Source: Homalodisca vitripennis (Eukaryota > Arthropoda > Insecta > Hemiptera > Cicadellidae). Taken from it: DNA of 64,000 nucleotides. The stretch is taken from NCBI RefSeq assembly GCF_021130785.1, contig NW_025776806.1, positions 16,351 through 80,350 of the forward strand, written 5' to 3'. Position 1 is the first letter of the stretch; each line of letters begins with the position of its first letter. Below the pieces are notes generated by a model that worked only from the letters and a program-made list of their open reading frames with translations, had not been told where the DNA came from and did no database searches. Made by a program: the position numbers and the translations under genes. This document shows positions 35,919 to 48,513 of the stretch, piece after piece.

Positions 35919-37683
35919 TCTAATATATATACAACCGCATGTGTAACTGACTGACTGACTCACTCACTCACGTATACTAATTCTAACCTACTTCCAGATG
36001 AGTTAGAGACTTGAAATTTGGTACACAGATAGCTTTCCACGTGTAACCACCAGGAAAATCCCGAAAAGTGAGAATTTTTCATTTTCAACCCCTCAAAAAA
36101 ATTCCCAAAAAATCGCGCATTCTTCACCCCTGCAGGCATTTTTTTGTAAGCCCGATAGCGGGCGAACCGTTGGAGCTAGCTCGGATCTGACGGAAAAATT
36201 ATTCATGGTCAGGAATGAAGTGAACTACAAAAAAGGTCTAATGACTTTTTGCTCTATCTTCCATGGTTAAGCGACAAAACGCTCGAACATTTGAAATTCC
36301 AGAGATTTTTTCGATAAAAATAATGTTTCAAGCCCGATAGCGGCCGAAACCGTTGGTCGTAGCTCAAATCTGATTGACCCATCAAATTAGCAAATTGCGC
36401 GATCTACAGAAAAGGTCCAGTAATCTTTTGCCCTATCTCGATTGGTTTGGCCGAAAAACGTGATTATGTACAATTTTGTTGTAACTTTTACGCGAAACTT
36501 TTGTTTTTGGGGTCGATAGCGGCGAAACCATTGGTCGGAGGGTCAAAATAAGACTAACGTTTTATTTAGGAAATAAGATGACCTACAAAAAAGGTCCAGT
36601 GACTTTTTACTATATTTCCCTTAGTTTGACCGCAAAACGCGATTAAGTGAAAATATTGGACATTTTCGCCTAAAAATTTACATTCCGGGCTTGATAGCGG
36701 CTAAAACGGTTGGTCGTAACTCAAAACAAATTTTAAACGGGATTTAGGAAATCACGTGATCTACAGAAAAGGTTCAGTGACTTCGGGAGTTGGCTGAGCG
36801 TTAGCTAAGCGTCAATAGTAGATAGGGGGACAGAGGAATATTTATTATGTTCACAGACACAATACCCTCTAAAAAAGGCCCAAGTGTGTCATTAACCCCC
36901 GGTAATATTAACCCCCCCCCCGGGGATTTCCTGGTATGACCTGATAACCTCCTGTACATTCAACCCCCTGATGTGTTAACCCCCCTGGTAACATTAAACC
37001 CCCCCAGGGAATTTCCTGCCATGACCTCATGTCCGAATTTTACCAGTCACCAAATCTCTTAATTCCCCCCCTGGGAAGATCCTGGTATGACCAGATAACC
37101 CCCTGGAGACTTATCCCCCGGTAACGTTAACCCCCCCTGGGAATTTGTTCATATGACCAGACAATATCCTGACGAAATTAAACCCCCTCTTGTCTTAACC
37201 TCCTTAAACATTAATCACCCACCCAGGGAATTTCTCGCCTTGACTAGATAGTCTCCTGGTGATATTAAACCCCCTGTTCGACTTAAAATACTGCCTTGAG
37301 GTCGGTTTTTATTATGTTTATACTAAACAATTCAAGATAGCTGACCCGTGCAGACTTTTCTCCCGAGCTCATTTCTGGCTAAACCATAGGTCGTAGATCA
37401 AATCTGAGGGCACAATCGAAAGACAAAATTAAATTTCCAACAAGAAAGGTCCAGTCACTTTTTGTCGTATCTCTAAACGGTTTTAAAAACCGCAAAATGC
37501 CCTCAAAGTCAAAAGTTTTTACGAATCCGGAAAAAAAATCTATGAAAAAGGTCAATTTTTTAAATCCCTTGTCATTTACTTAATGTCCGGACTTAACCAG
37601 TCACCGAATTCCGCTTATCCCCGAATTTGCAAGCGTTTACTTTGGGGGCCTGGGGGCGTAGCCCCCAGCGAGCCGAAGGCGAG
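35919..37683 (+). mobile_element. Helitron-like unit 8 (class A)
   Basis: 1,765 bp, non-coding, class A tail. It is followed by a class C unit, the same A-then-C order as units 1 and 2. Confidence 0.85.
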
Positions 37684-39628
37684 TCTAATATACTATACAG
37701 CTGCATGTGAAAACTGACTGACTGACTCACTGATATATAGATACAAATTCTAACATAGTTCTAGAAGTGCTAGAAACTTGAAATTTGGCACGCAGGTACC
37801 TTTTGCCGTATAACCAATAGGAAAAGTCTGAAAACCGGGAATTTTTAATTTTAAACCCCTCAAAAAAATTAAAAACCGGTTGAAACTGGTTAAAAACTGT
37901 AGTAGTTTTTTGCTTTCGAGCCGTCTAAACGACTACACCGTTGGCAGTAGCTCAAATCTAATGTTTGAGGGGTTTTAGCAAATTTTATGATCTACAAAAT
38001 GGGCACATTATACTTCCCTGCATTTCTACCTGTCCACCCGAAACATGCTCTCAAATTCGAAAATTTTGTCAAATTTTGACGATTTTCGCTTGTAGATTTT
38101 TGTTTGAGGCTCTGTAGCGTCTAAACCGTAGGTTGTAGCTCGGATCTGATGAAAAATCGTTAGTGGGGAATGAAGTGCTCTACAAAAAAGGACCAGTGAC
38201 TTTTTTACTCTATCTCGATTGGTTTGGCCGCAAAAACGCAATTAAGTGAATTGTTTTTGGAAATTTTCGCCTAAAAATTAACATTTCGGGCTCGATAGCG
38301 GCTAAACGGTTGGTCGTAGCTAAAAACAAATTTTCAATGGGATTTAGGAAATTGCGTCATATACAAAAAAAGTTCAGTAACATTTTGCCCTATCCTCAAC
38401 GGTTTTTGGCCGCATAACGTGTTTTTAAAGTATTGATTTTTTAAGTTATACGTGAGATTTTGTTTTCTGAGCTTCACTGTGGACAAACCCTTTAACTATA
38501 GTACATTTTAAAAATTTAATTTTAATACAAAATCAGGCGTTCTACAAAAAAGGTCCAGTGAGCTTTTGCTCTACCTACATCGGTTCGGTTAATAAATGTC
38601 AATATTTAGTAATTTGTATTACCAGGTAATCCCCTGAGTAAATTAAACCCCCCGCAAAATTCATAAAAACAGCCTAGTGTAGTCTTTTGTCCTATGCTCT
38701 GTACTGCTTAAATTATAGGCCGTAGCTCAAATCTGATGGCATAATCGAAAGACAACATTAAATTTCCGACAAGAAAGGTCCAGTCACTTTTTGTTGTATC
38801 TCTAACAGTTAAGCCAAAAAATGGCTTTCAATTCAGAACTTTGATTAAAACTGGAAAACTCAATTTGACCATTTTAGGTGATTTTAAGATCTATTCGACC
38901 ACAATTTGTGGGAATTTGTCCAGTTTTGTATTTTCTGGTCAATAATTCTTCTCCAGGAAAAAAACCACGTATTCTGATAACCCTCGATAATGCTAATCCC
39001 CCTCCCTGGAATTACTCCTGAGTAAATGAAACCCCCTGATCAACTTAATAATCTGATAAAGATAAAAAATGTGTGCAAATCATACCGGTTCCTGATTTAG
39101 TTTGTATTACTATGATAACGAGTGACTAGTATACGTCTATTAGCTCACATCGCGAATTGGCTGAGCGTCAACGAAGCGTCTAAAGTACATAAGAACAGAT
39201 TGAAATTGAACTATGTTCACAGACACAACACCCTCTAAAAGAGGCCCACGTGTGTCATTAACCCCGGTAACCTTAAAACCACCCACAGGGAATTTTCTGG
39301 TATGCCCAGATAATCTCCTGAATAAATTAAACCTCCTGATGTGTTAACCCCCCTGGTAACATTAAACCCCCAGGGAATTTCCTGGCATGACCTCATGTCC
39401 GAATTTTACCAATCACCATATCTCTTAACCCCCCCTTCCCTTGGGAAGTTCCTGGCATGACCAAATAACCCCCTGATGTCTTAACCCCTGGTAACATTAA
39501 ACCCCCCCCCCCCAGGGAATTTCCTGGCATGACTTCATGTCCGAATCACCAAATCTCTCTTATCCCCGAATCTGCAGGCGCACATCATGGGGGCCTGGGG
39601 GCGTAGCCCCCAGCGAGCCGAAGGCGAG
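37684..39628 (+). mobile_element. Helitron-like unit 9 (class C)
   Basis: 1,945 bp, non-coding, nearly identical to unit 2 along its length. Confidence 0.85.
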
Positions 39629-42165
39629 TCCCATATATATACAAGCCGCATGTGAAACTGACTCACTCACTCACTGACTGATTGATATATAGATACAAAT
39701 TCTAACATACTTCTAGAAGTGCTGGAAACTTGAAATTTGGCATGCAGGTACCTTTCACAATATGACCCGGAGGAAAAGTCTGAAAACCGGACTTTTTTAC
39801 TTCTAAACCCCTCAAAAAAATTCCCAAAAAATCGCGCATTCTTTACCCCTGCAGGCATTTTTTTGTAAGCCCGATAGCGGGCGAACCGTTGGAGCTAGCT
39901 CGGATCTGACGGAAAAATTCATGGTCAGGAATGAAGTGAACTACAAAAAAGGTCCAGTGACTTTTTGCTCTATCTTCCATGGTTAAGCGACAAAACGCTT
40001 TGAACATTTGACATTCCAGAGATTTTTTCGCTTAAAATAAAGTTTCCCGAGCTCGATAGCGGCCGAAACGGTAGGTTGTAGCTCAAATCTGATTGACCCA
40101 TCAAATTAGCAAATTTTGCGATCTACAGAAAAGGTCTAGTAACCTTTTGCTCTATCTCCATTAGTGTGGTCGAAAAAACGTGATTATGTGCAATTTTTTT
40201 GTAATTTTCACGTGAAAACTTTGTTTTTGGGGTCGATAGCGGCGACGAAACAATTGGTCGGAGGTCAAAATAAAACAAAGGTTAGATTTAGGAAATAATA
40301 TGACCTACAAAAAAGGTCTAATGACTTTATACTATATCTCCATTAGTTTGACCGCAAAACGCGATTAAGTGAAAATATTTTTGAAATTTTCGCCTACAAA
40401 TTTACATTCCGGGCTTGATATCGGCTAAACGGTTGGTCGTAGCTCAAATCAGATTTTCATGTGGATTTAGAAAATCACGTGATCTACAAAAAACGTTCAG
40501 TAACATTTTGCCCTATCCTCAACGGTTTGGCCGCATAACGCGTTTTAACAAGTTTTTGATGTTTTGAGTTTTACGTGAGATTTTGTTTTCTGGGCTCTAT
40601 TTCAGACAAAACCTTAGTTATAGCCCAGAGTAAAAATTTGATTTTAATACAAAATAATGCGATCTACACAAAAGGTCCAGTGACCTTTTACTCTATCTTC
40701 CATGATTTAGCCGTATAAAACGTAATTGTATTGTAAAATTTCACTTAAAAACTTACTTTTCGTGCTCGATAGTGGCCGAAACTGTTGGTCCTAGCTTAAA
40801 TGTAAAACTTTTTGTAAGTAGCTATTCATAGGATCTACAAAAAAGGTCCAGTAGCTTTCTGTCGTTTATCTTTCCGTAAGCCTGATAAATGCTATAAATG
40901 GCTAATTCTTTGTCGTCAATTTTAGGTGTTTTAAATTTTGCAACTATAATTAGTGCGATTCATGCTGGTTCCAGATTGGACTTGTATTACTCCGTTAACG
41001 AGTGACTATAACCCCCCCTCCACATCGGGAGTTGGCTGAGCGTTAGTGAAGCTTCAATAGTAGATAGGGACAGAGTGCTTTTTAAAATGAAATAGTGATT
41101 CCTTATCAACACTCTGGTATGGAATGAAAATTTCCGAAGTAAATATAAACCCCCTCATCAACGTTTTATTTTGATAAAAACTACTGTACACATAATCTCG
41201 TAGCACAGACACACATTTTCCAGAAAAGTACCACGCGTTCTAATAACTCCCGATAACATTAACCCCCCTCCCGGGAATTTCCTGGTTGATGCACTCCTGA
41301 TTAAAACAAACCCCCTGATCAACTTAATAATCTAATAAAGGCAGTTTTTAAATTTATTTACACTAAATCTGTTTACACAACAGCTGACCGGTGCAGACTT
41401 TTATCCCAAACGTTGTAACCGACTAAACCATAGGTCGTAGATCAAATCTGAGGTCACAATCGAAAAACAAAATTAAATTTCCGACAAGAAAGGTCCAGTC
41501 ACTTTTTGTCGTATCTCTAACGGTTAAGCCGTAAAATGCTCTTTAAATCAAAAACTTTGGTTAAAATTAGTAAAACGACTGACTAGTATACGTCTACTGG
41601 AGCACATCGTGAATTGGCTGAGCGTTAGCGAAGGTTACATTAAAACACCCCCTGGAATTTCCTTGTATGACCATATAATCTCCTGAGTAAATTAAACCCC
41701 CCGATGTGTTAACCACCCTGGTAACATTAACCCCCCCCCTTAGGGAATTTCCTGGCATGACCTCATGTCCGAATTCTAACAATCACCAAATCTCTTAACC
41801 CCCCTTGGGAAGTTCTTGGTATAACCAGATAACCCCCTGATGTCTTAACCCCCAGTAACATTAAACCCCCCCAGGGAATTTCCTGGCATGACCTCATGTC
41901 CGAATTCTAACAATCACCAAATCTCTTAACCCCCCTTGGGAAGTTCCTGGTATAACCAGATAACCCCCTGATGTCTTAACCCCCCAGTAACATTAAACCC
42001 CCCCCCCAGGGAATTTCCTGGCATGACCTCATGTCCGAATTTTAACAATCACCAAATCTTTCTTATCCCCGAATTTGCAAGCGTGGATTTAACCGCACAT
42101 CCCCGAATTTGCAAGCGTACATCATGGGGGCCTGGGGGCGTAGCCCCCAGCGAGCCGAAGGCGAG
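39629..42165 (+). mobile_element. Helitron-like unit 10 (class D, unique)
   Basis: 2,537 bp, non-coding, and the most divergent non-coding unit. The 5' tip is TCCCATATATATACAAGCCG instead of TCTAATATA. It carries extra subrepeats (CTACAAAAAAGGTCCAGTAG near 40836) and a 131-135-bp duplication at about 41771-42036. Its 3' hairpin is the standard one. Confidence 0.85.
41771..42036 (+). repeat. 131-bp tandem duplication in unit 10
   Basis: The block beginning GAATTCTAACAATCACC at 41771 recurs at 41902, and in part at 42037 (GAATTTTAAC). Each contains two C-tracts and CAGGGAATTTCCTGGC. Confidence 0.8.
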
Positions 42166-44452
42166 TCTAATATATATACAACCGCATGTGTAACTGACTG
42201 ACTGACTCACTCACGTATACTAATTCTAACCTACTTCCAGATGAGTTAGAGACTTGAAATTTGGTACACAGATAGCTTTCCACGTGTAACCACCAGGAAA
42301 ATCCCGAAAAGTGAGAATTTTTCATTTTCAACCCCTCAAAAAAATTCCCAAAAAATCGCGCATTCTTCACCCCTGCAGGCATTTTTTTGTAAGCCCGATA
42401 GCGGGCGAACCGTTCGAGCTAGCTCGGATCTGACGAAAAATTCATGGTCAGGAATGAAGTGAACTACAAAAAAGGTCCAGTGACTTTTTGCTCTATCTTC
42501 CATGGTTAAGCGACAAAACGCTCGAACATTTGAAATTCCAGAGATTTTTTCGATAAAAAATAATGTTTCAAGCCCGATAGCGGCCGAACCGTTGGTCGTA
42601 GCTCAAATCTGATTGACCCATCAAATTAGCAAATTGCGCGATCTACAGAAAAGGTCCAGTAATCTTTTGCCCTATCTCGATTGGTTTGGCCGAAAAAACG
42701 TGATTATGTACAATTTTGTTGTAACTTTTACGCGAAACTTTTGTTTTTGGGGTCGATAGCGGCGAAACCATTGGTCGGAGGTCAAAATAAGACTAACGTT
42801 TTATTTAGGAAATAAGATGACCTACAAAAAAGGTCCAGTGACTTTTTACTATATTTCCCTTAGTTTGACCGCAAAACGCGATTAAGTGAAAATATTGGAC
42901 ATTTTCGCCTATTCCAGAGATTTTTTTTCGATAAAAATAATGTTTCAAGCCCGATAGCGGCCGAACCGTTGGTCGTAGCTCAAATCTGATTGACCCATAA
43001 AATTAGCAAATTGCGCGATCTACAGAAAAGGTCCAGTAATCTTTTGCCCTATCTCGATTGGTTTGGCCGAAAAAAAACGTGATTATGTACAATTTTGTTG
43101 TAACTTTTACGCGAAAACTTTTGTTTTTGGGGTCGATAGCGGCGAAACCATTGGTCGGAGGTCAAAATAAGACTAACGTTTTATTTAGGAAATAAGATGA
43201 CCTACAAAAAAGGTCCAGTGACTTTTTACTATATTTCCCTTAGTTTGACCGCAAAACGCGATTAAGTGAAAATATTGGACATTTTCGCCTAAAAATTTAC
43301 ATTCCGGGCTTGATAGCGGCTAAACGGTTGGTCGTAACTCAAAACAAATTTTAAACGGGATTTAGGAAATCACGTGATCTACAGAAAAGGTTCAGTGACT
43401 TCGGGAGTTGGCTGAGCGTTAGCTAAGCGTCAATAGTAGATAGGGACAGAGGAATATTTATTATGTTCACAGACACAATACCCTCTAAAAAAGGCCCAAG
43501 TGTGTCATTAACCCCCGGTAATATTAACCCCCCCCCCCCCGGGGGATTTCCTGGTATGACCTGATAACCTCCTGTACATTCAACCCCCTGATGTGTTAAC
43601 CCCCCTGGTAACATTAACCCCCCCAGGGAATTTCCTGCCATGACCTCATGTCCGAATTTTACCAGTCACCAAATCTCTTAACCCCCCCCCCCTGGGAAGA
43701 TCCTGGTATGACCAGATAACCCCCTGGAGACTTATCCCCCGGTAACGTTAACCCCCCCTGGGAATTTGTTCATATGACCAGACAATATCCTGACGAAATT
43801 AAACCCCCTCTTGTCTTAACCTCCTTAACATTAATCACCCACCCAGGGAATTTCTCGCCTTGACTAGATAGTCTCCTGGTGATATTAAACCCCCTGTTCG
43901 ACTTAAAATACTGCCTTGAGGTCGGTTTTTATTATGTTTATACTAAACAATTCAAGATAGCTGACCCGTGCAGACTTTTCTCCCGAGCTCATTTCTGGCT
44001 AAACCATAGGTCGTAGATCAAATCTGAGGGCACAATCGAAAGACAAAATTAAATTTCCGACAAGAAAGGTCCAGTCACTTTTTCACGTATCTCTAACGGT
44101 TAAGCCGCAAAACGCCCTCAAAGTCAAAAGTTTGGGTAAATCCGGAAAATTAAACTATGGTATACATACGTCCTCTGACTTTGGTTAAAACCAAATTCTT
44201 CCTGTCTCCAAATTTCACGAACACATAACTTAACTCTTCTACCACATCAATTGATTAATATTATACACCACACATCTTTTGGCTGAGCTTTAGCGAAGCA
44301 TTACGACCCGTAAGATTCTCGAGAACGGGTACATAAAATTTGGAAACTTCACGTCTGAATTTAACCAATCACCGAACTACGCTTTATCCCCGAATTTAGC
44401 CAACACCCAAATGGGGGCCTGGGGGCGTAGCCCCCAGCGAGCCGAAGGCGAG
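42166..44452 (+). mobile_element. Helitron-like unit 11 (class B with internal duplication)
   Basis: 2,287 bp, non-coding. Class B tail plus the internal ~376-bp duplication (blocks starting at 42535 and 42911). Confidence 0.85.
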
Positions 44453-46216
44453 TCTAATATATATACAACCGCATGTGTAACTGACTGACTGACTCACTCA
44501 CGTATACTAATTCTAACCTACTTCCAGATGAGTTAGAGACTTGAAAATTTGGTACACAGGATAGCTTTCCACGTGTAACCACCAGGAAAATCCCGAAAAA
44601 GTGAGAATTTTTTCATTTTTCAACCCCTCAAAAAAAATTCCCAAAAAATCGCGCATTCTTCACCCCTGCAGGCATTTTTTGTAAGCCCGATAGCGGGCGA
44701 ACCGTTCGAGCTAGCTCGGATCTGACGAAAAATTCATGGTCAGGAATGAAGTGAACTACAAAAAAGGTCCAGTGACTTTTTGCTCTATCTTCCATGGTTA
44801 AGCGACAAAACGCTCGAACATTTGAAATTCCAGAGATTTTTTCGATAAAAATAATGTTTCAAGCCCGATAGCGGCCGAACCGTTGGTCGTAGCTCAAATC
44901 TGATTGAACCCATAAAAATTAGCAAATTGCGCGATCTACAGAAAAGGTCCAGTAATCTTTTGCCCTATCTCGATTGGTTTGGCCGAAAAACGTGATTATG
45001 TACAATTTTGTTGTAACTTTTACGCGAAACTTTTGTTGTTTTTGGGGTCGATAGCGGCGAAAACCATTGGTCGGAGGTCAAAAATAAGACTAACGTTTTA
45101 TTTAGGAAATAAGATGACCTACAAAAAAGGTCCAGTGACTTTTTACTATATTTCCCTTAGTTTGACCGCAAAACGCGATTAAGTGAAAATATTGGACATT
45201 TTCGCCTAAAAATTTACATTCCGGGCTTGATAGCGGCTAAACGGTTGGTCGTAACTCAAAACAAATTTTAAACGGGATTTAGGAAATCACGTGATCTACA
45301 GAAAAGGTTCAGTGACTTCGGGAGTTGGCTGAGCGTTAGCTAAGCGTCAATAGTAGATAGGGACAGAGGAATATTTATTATGTTCACAGACACAATACCC
45401 TCTAAAAAAGGCCCAAGTGTGTCATTAACCCCCGGTAATATTAACCCCCCCCCCGGGGATTTCCTGGTATGACCTGATAACCTCCTGTACATTCAACCCC
45501 CTGATGTGTTAACCCCCCTGGTAAACATTAAACCCCCCCAGGGAATTTCCTGCCATGACCTCATGTCCGAATTTTACCAGTCACCAAATCTCTTAAACCC
45601 CCCCCCTGGGAAGATCCTGGTATGACCAGATAACCCCCTGGAGACTTATCCCCCGGTAACGTTTAACCCCCCCTGGGAATTTGTTCATATGACCAGACAA
45701 TATCCTGACGAAATTAAAAACCCCCTCTTGTCTTAACCTCCTTAACATTAATCACCCACCCAGGGAATTTCTCGCCTTGACTAGATAGTCTCCTGGTGAT
45801 ATTAAACCCCCTGTTCGACTTAAAATACTGCCTTGAGGTCGGTTTTTATTATGTTTATACTAAAACAATTCAAGATAGCTGACCCGTGCAGACTTTTCTC
45901 CCGAGCTCATTTCTGGCTAAACCATAGGTCGTAGATCAAATCTGAGGGCACAATCGAAAGACAAAATTAAATTTCCAACAAGAAAGGTCCAGTCACTTTT
46001 TGTCGTATCTCTAACGGTTTAACCGCAAAATGCCCTCAAAGTCAAAAGTTTTTACGAATCCGGAAAAAAAATCTATGAAAAAGGTCAATTTTTTAAATCC
46101 CTTGTCATTTACTTAATGTCCGGACTTAACCAGTCACCGAATTCCGCTTATCCCCGAATTTGCAAGCGTTTACTTTGGGGGCCTGGGGGCGTAGCCCCCA
46201 GCGAGCCGAAGGCGAG
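44453..46216 (+). mobile_element. Helitron-like unit 12 (class A)
   Basis: 1,764 bp, non-coding, class A tail. It shows many extra single bases in A/T/C runs compared with its sisters. Confidence 0.85.
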
Positions 46217-48513
46217 TCTAATATATATACAAACCGCATGTGTAACTGACTGACTGACTCACTCACGTATACTAATTCTAACCTACTTTCCAGATGAGTT
46301 AGAGACTTGAAATTTGGTACACAGATAGCTTTCCACGTGTAACCACCAGGAAAATCCCGAAAAGTGAGAATTTTTCATTTTCAACCCCTCAAAAAAAATT
46401 CCCAAAAAAATCGCGCATTCTTCACCCCTGCAGGCATTTTTTGTAAGCCCGATAGCGGGCGAACCGTTCGAGCTAGCTCGGATCTGACGAAAAATTCATG
46501 GTCAGGAATGAAGTGAACTACAAAAAAGGTCCAGTGACTTTTTGCTCTATCTTCCATGGTTAAGCGACAAAACGCTCGAACATTTGAAATTCCAGAGATT
46601 TTTTCGATAAAAATAATGTTTCAAGCCCGATAGCGGCCGAACCGTTGGGTCGTAGCTCAAATCTGATTGACCCATCAAATTAGCAAATTGCGCGATCTAC
46701 AGAAAAGGTCCAGTAATCTTTTGCCCTATCTCGATTGGTTTGGCCGAAAAACGTGATTATGTACAATTTTGTTGTAACTTTTACGCGAAACTTTTGTTTT
46801 TGGGGTCGATAGCGGCGAAACCATTGGTCGGAGGTCAAAATAAGACTAACGTTTTATTTAGGAAATAAGATGACCTACAAAAAAGGTCCAGTGACTTTTT
46901 ACTATATTTCCCTTAGTTTTGACCGCAAAACGCGATTAAGTGAAAATATTGGACATTTTCGCCTATTCCAGAGATTTTTTCGATAAAAATAATGTTTCAA
47001 GCCCGATAGCGGCCGAACCGTTGGTCGTAGCTCAAATCTGATTGACCCATAAAATTAGCAAATTGCGCGATCTACAGAAAAGGTCCAGTAATCTTTTGCC
47101 CTATCTCGATTGGTTTGGCCGAAAAAACGTGATTATGTACAATTTTGTTGTAACTTTTACGCGAAACTTTTGTTTTTGGGGTCGATAGCGGCGAAACCAT
47201 TGGTCGGAGGTCAAAAATAAGACTAACGTTTTAATTTAGGAAATAAGATTGACCTACAAAAAAGGTCCAGTGACTTTTTACTATATTTCCCTTAGTTTGA
47301 CCGCAAAACGCGATTAAGTGAAAATATTGGACATTTTCGCCTAAAAATTTACATTCCGGGCTTGATAGCGGCTAAACGGTTGGTCGTAACTCAAAACAAA
47401 TTTTAAACGGGATTTAGGAAATCACGTGATCTACAGAAAAGGTTCAGTGACTTCGGGAGTTGGCTGAGCGTTAGCTAAGCGTCAATAGTAGATAGGGACA
47501 GAGGAATATTTATTATGTTCACAGACACAATACCCTCTAAAAAAGGCCCAAGTGTGTCATTAACCCCCGGTAATATTAACCCCCCCCCCCCCGGGGATTT
47601 CCTGGTATGACCTGATAACCTCCTGTACATTCAACCCCCTGATGTGTTAACCCCCCTGGTAACATTAAACCCCCCCAGGGAATTTCCTGCCATGACCTCA
47701 TGTCCGAATTTTACCAGTCACCAAATCTCTTAACCCCCCCCCCCCTGGGAAGATCCTGGTATGACCAGATAACCCCCTGGAGACTTATCCCCCGGTAACG
47801 TTAACCCCCCCTGGGAATTTGTTCATATGACCAGACAATATCCTGACGAAATTAAACCCCCTCTTTGTCTTAACCTCCTTAACATTAATCACCCACCCAG
47901 GGAATTTCTCGCCTTGACTAGATAGTCTCCTGGTGATATTAAAACCCCCTGTTCGACTTAAAATACTGCCTTGAGGTCGGTTTTTATTATGTTTATACTA
48001 AACAATTCAAGATAGCTGACCCGTGCAGACTTTTCTCCCGAGCTCATTTCTGGCTAAACCATAGGTCGTAGATCAAATCTGAGGGCACAATCGAAAGACA
48101 AAATTAAATTTCCGACAAGAAAGGTCCAGTCACTTTTTCACGTATCTCTAACGGTTAAGCCCGCAAAACGCCCTCAAAGTCAAAAAGTTTGGGTAAATCC
48201 GGAAAATTAAACTATGGTATACATACGTCCTCTGACTTTGGTTAAAACCAAATTTCTTCCTGTCCTCCAAATTTCACGAACACATAACTTAACTCTTCTA
48301 CCACATCAATTGATTAATATTATACACCACACATCTTTTGGCTGAGCTTTAGCGAAGCATTTACGACCCGTAAGATTCTCGAGAACGGGTACATAAAATT
48401 TGGAAACTTCACGTCTGAATTTAACCAATCACCGAACTACGCTTATCCCCGAATTTAGCCAACACCCAAATGGGGGGCCTGGGGGCGTAGCCCCCAGCGA
48501 GCCGAAAGGCGAG
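46217..48513 (+). mobile_element. Helitron-like unit 13 (class B with internal duplication)
   Basis: 2,297 bp, non-coding, the sister of unit 11. Its duplicated blocks start at 46589 and 46965. Confidence 0.85.
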
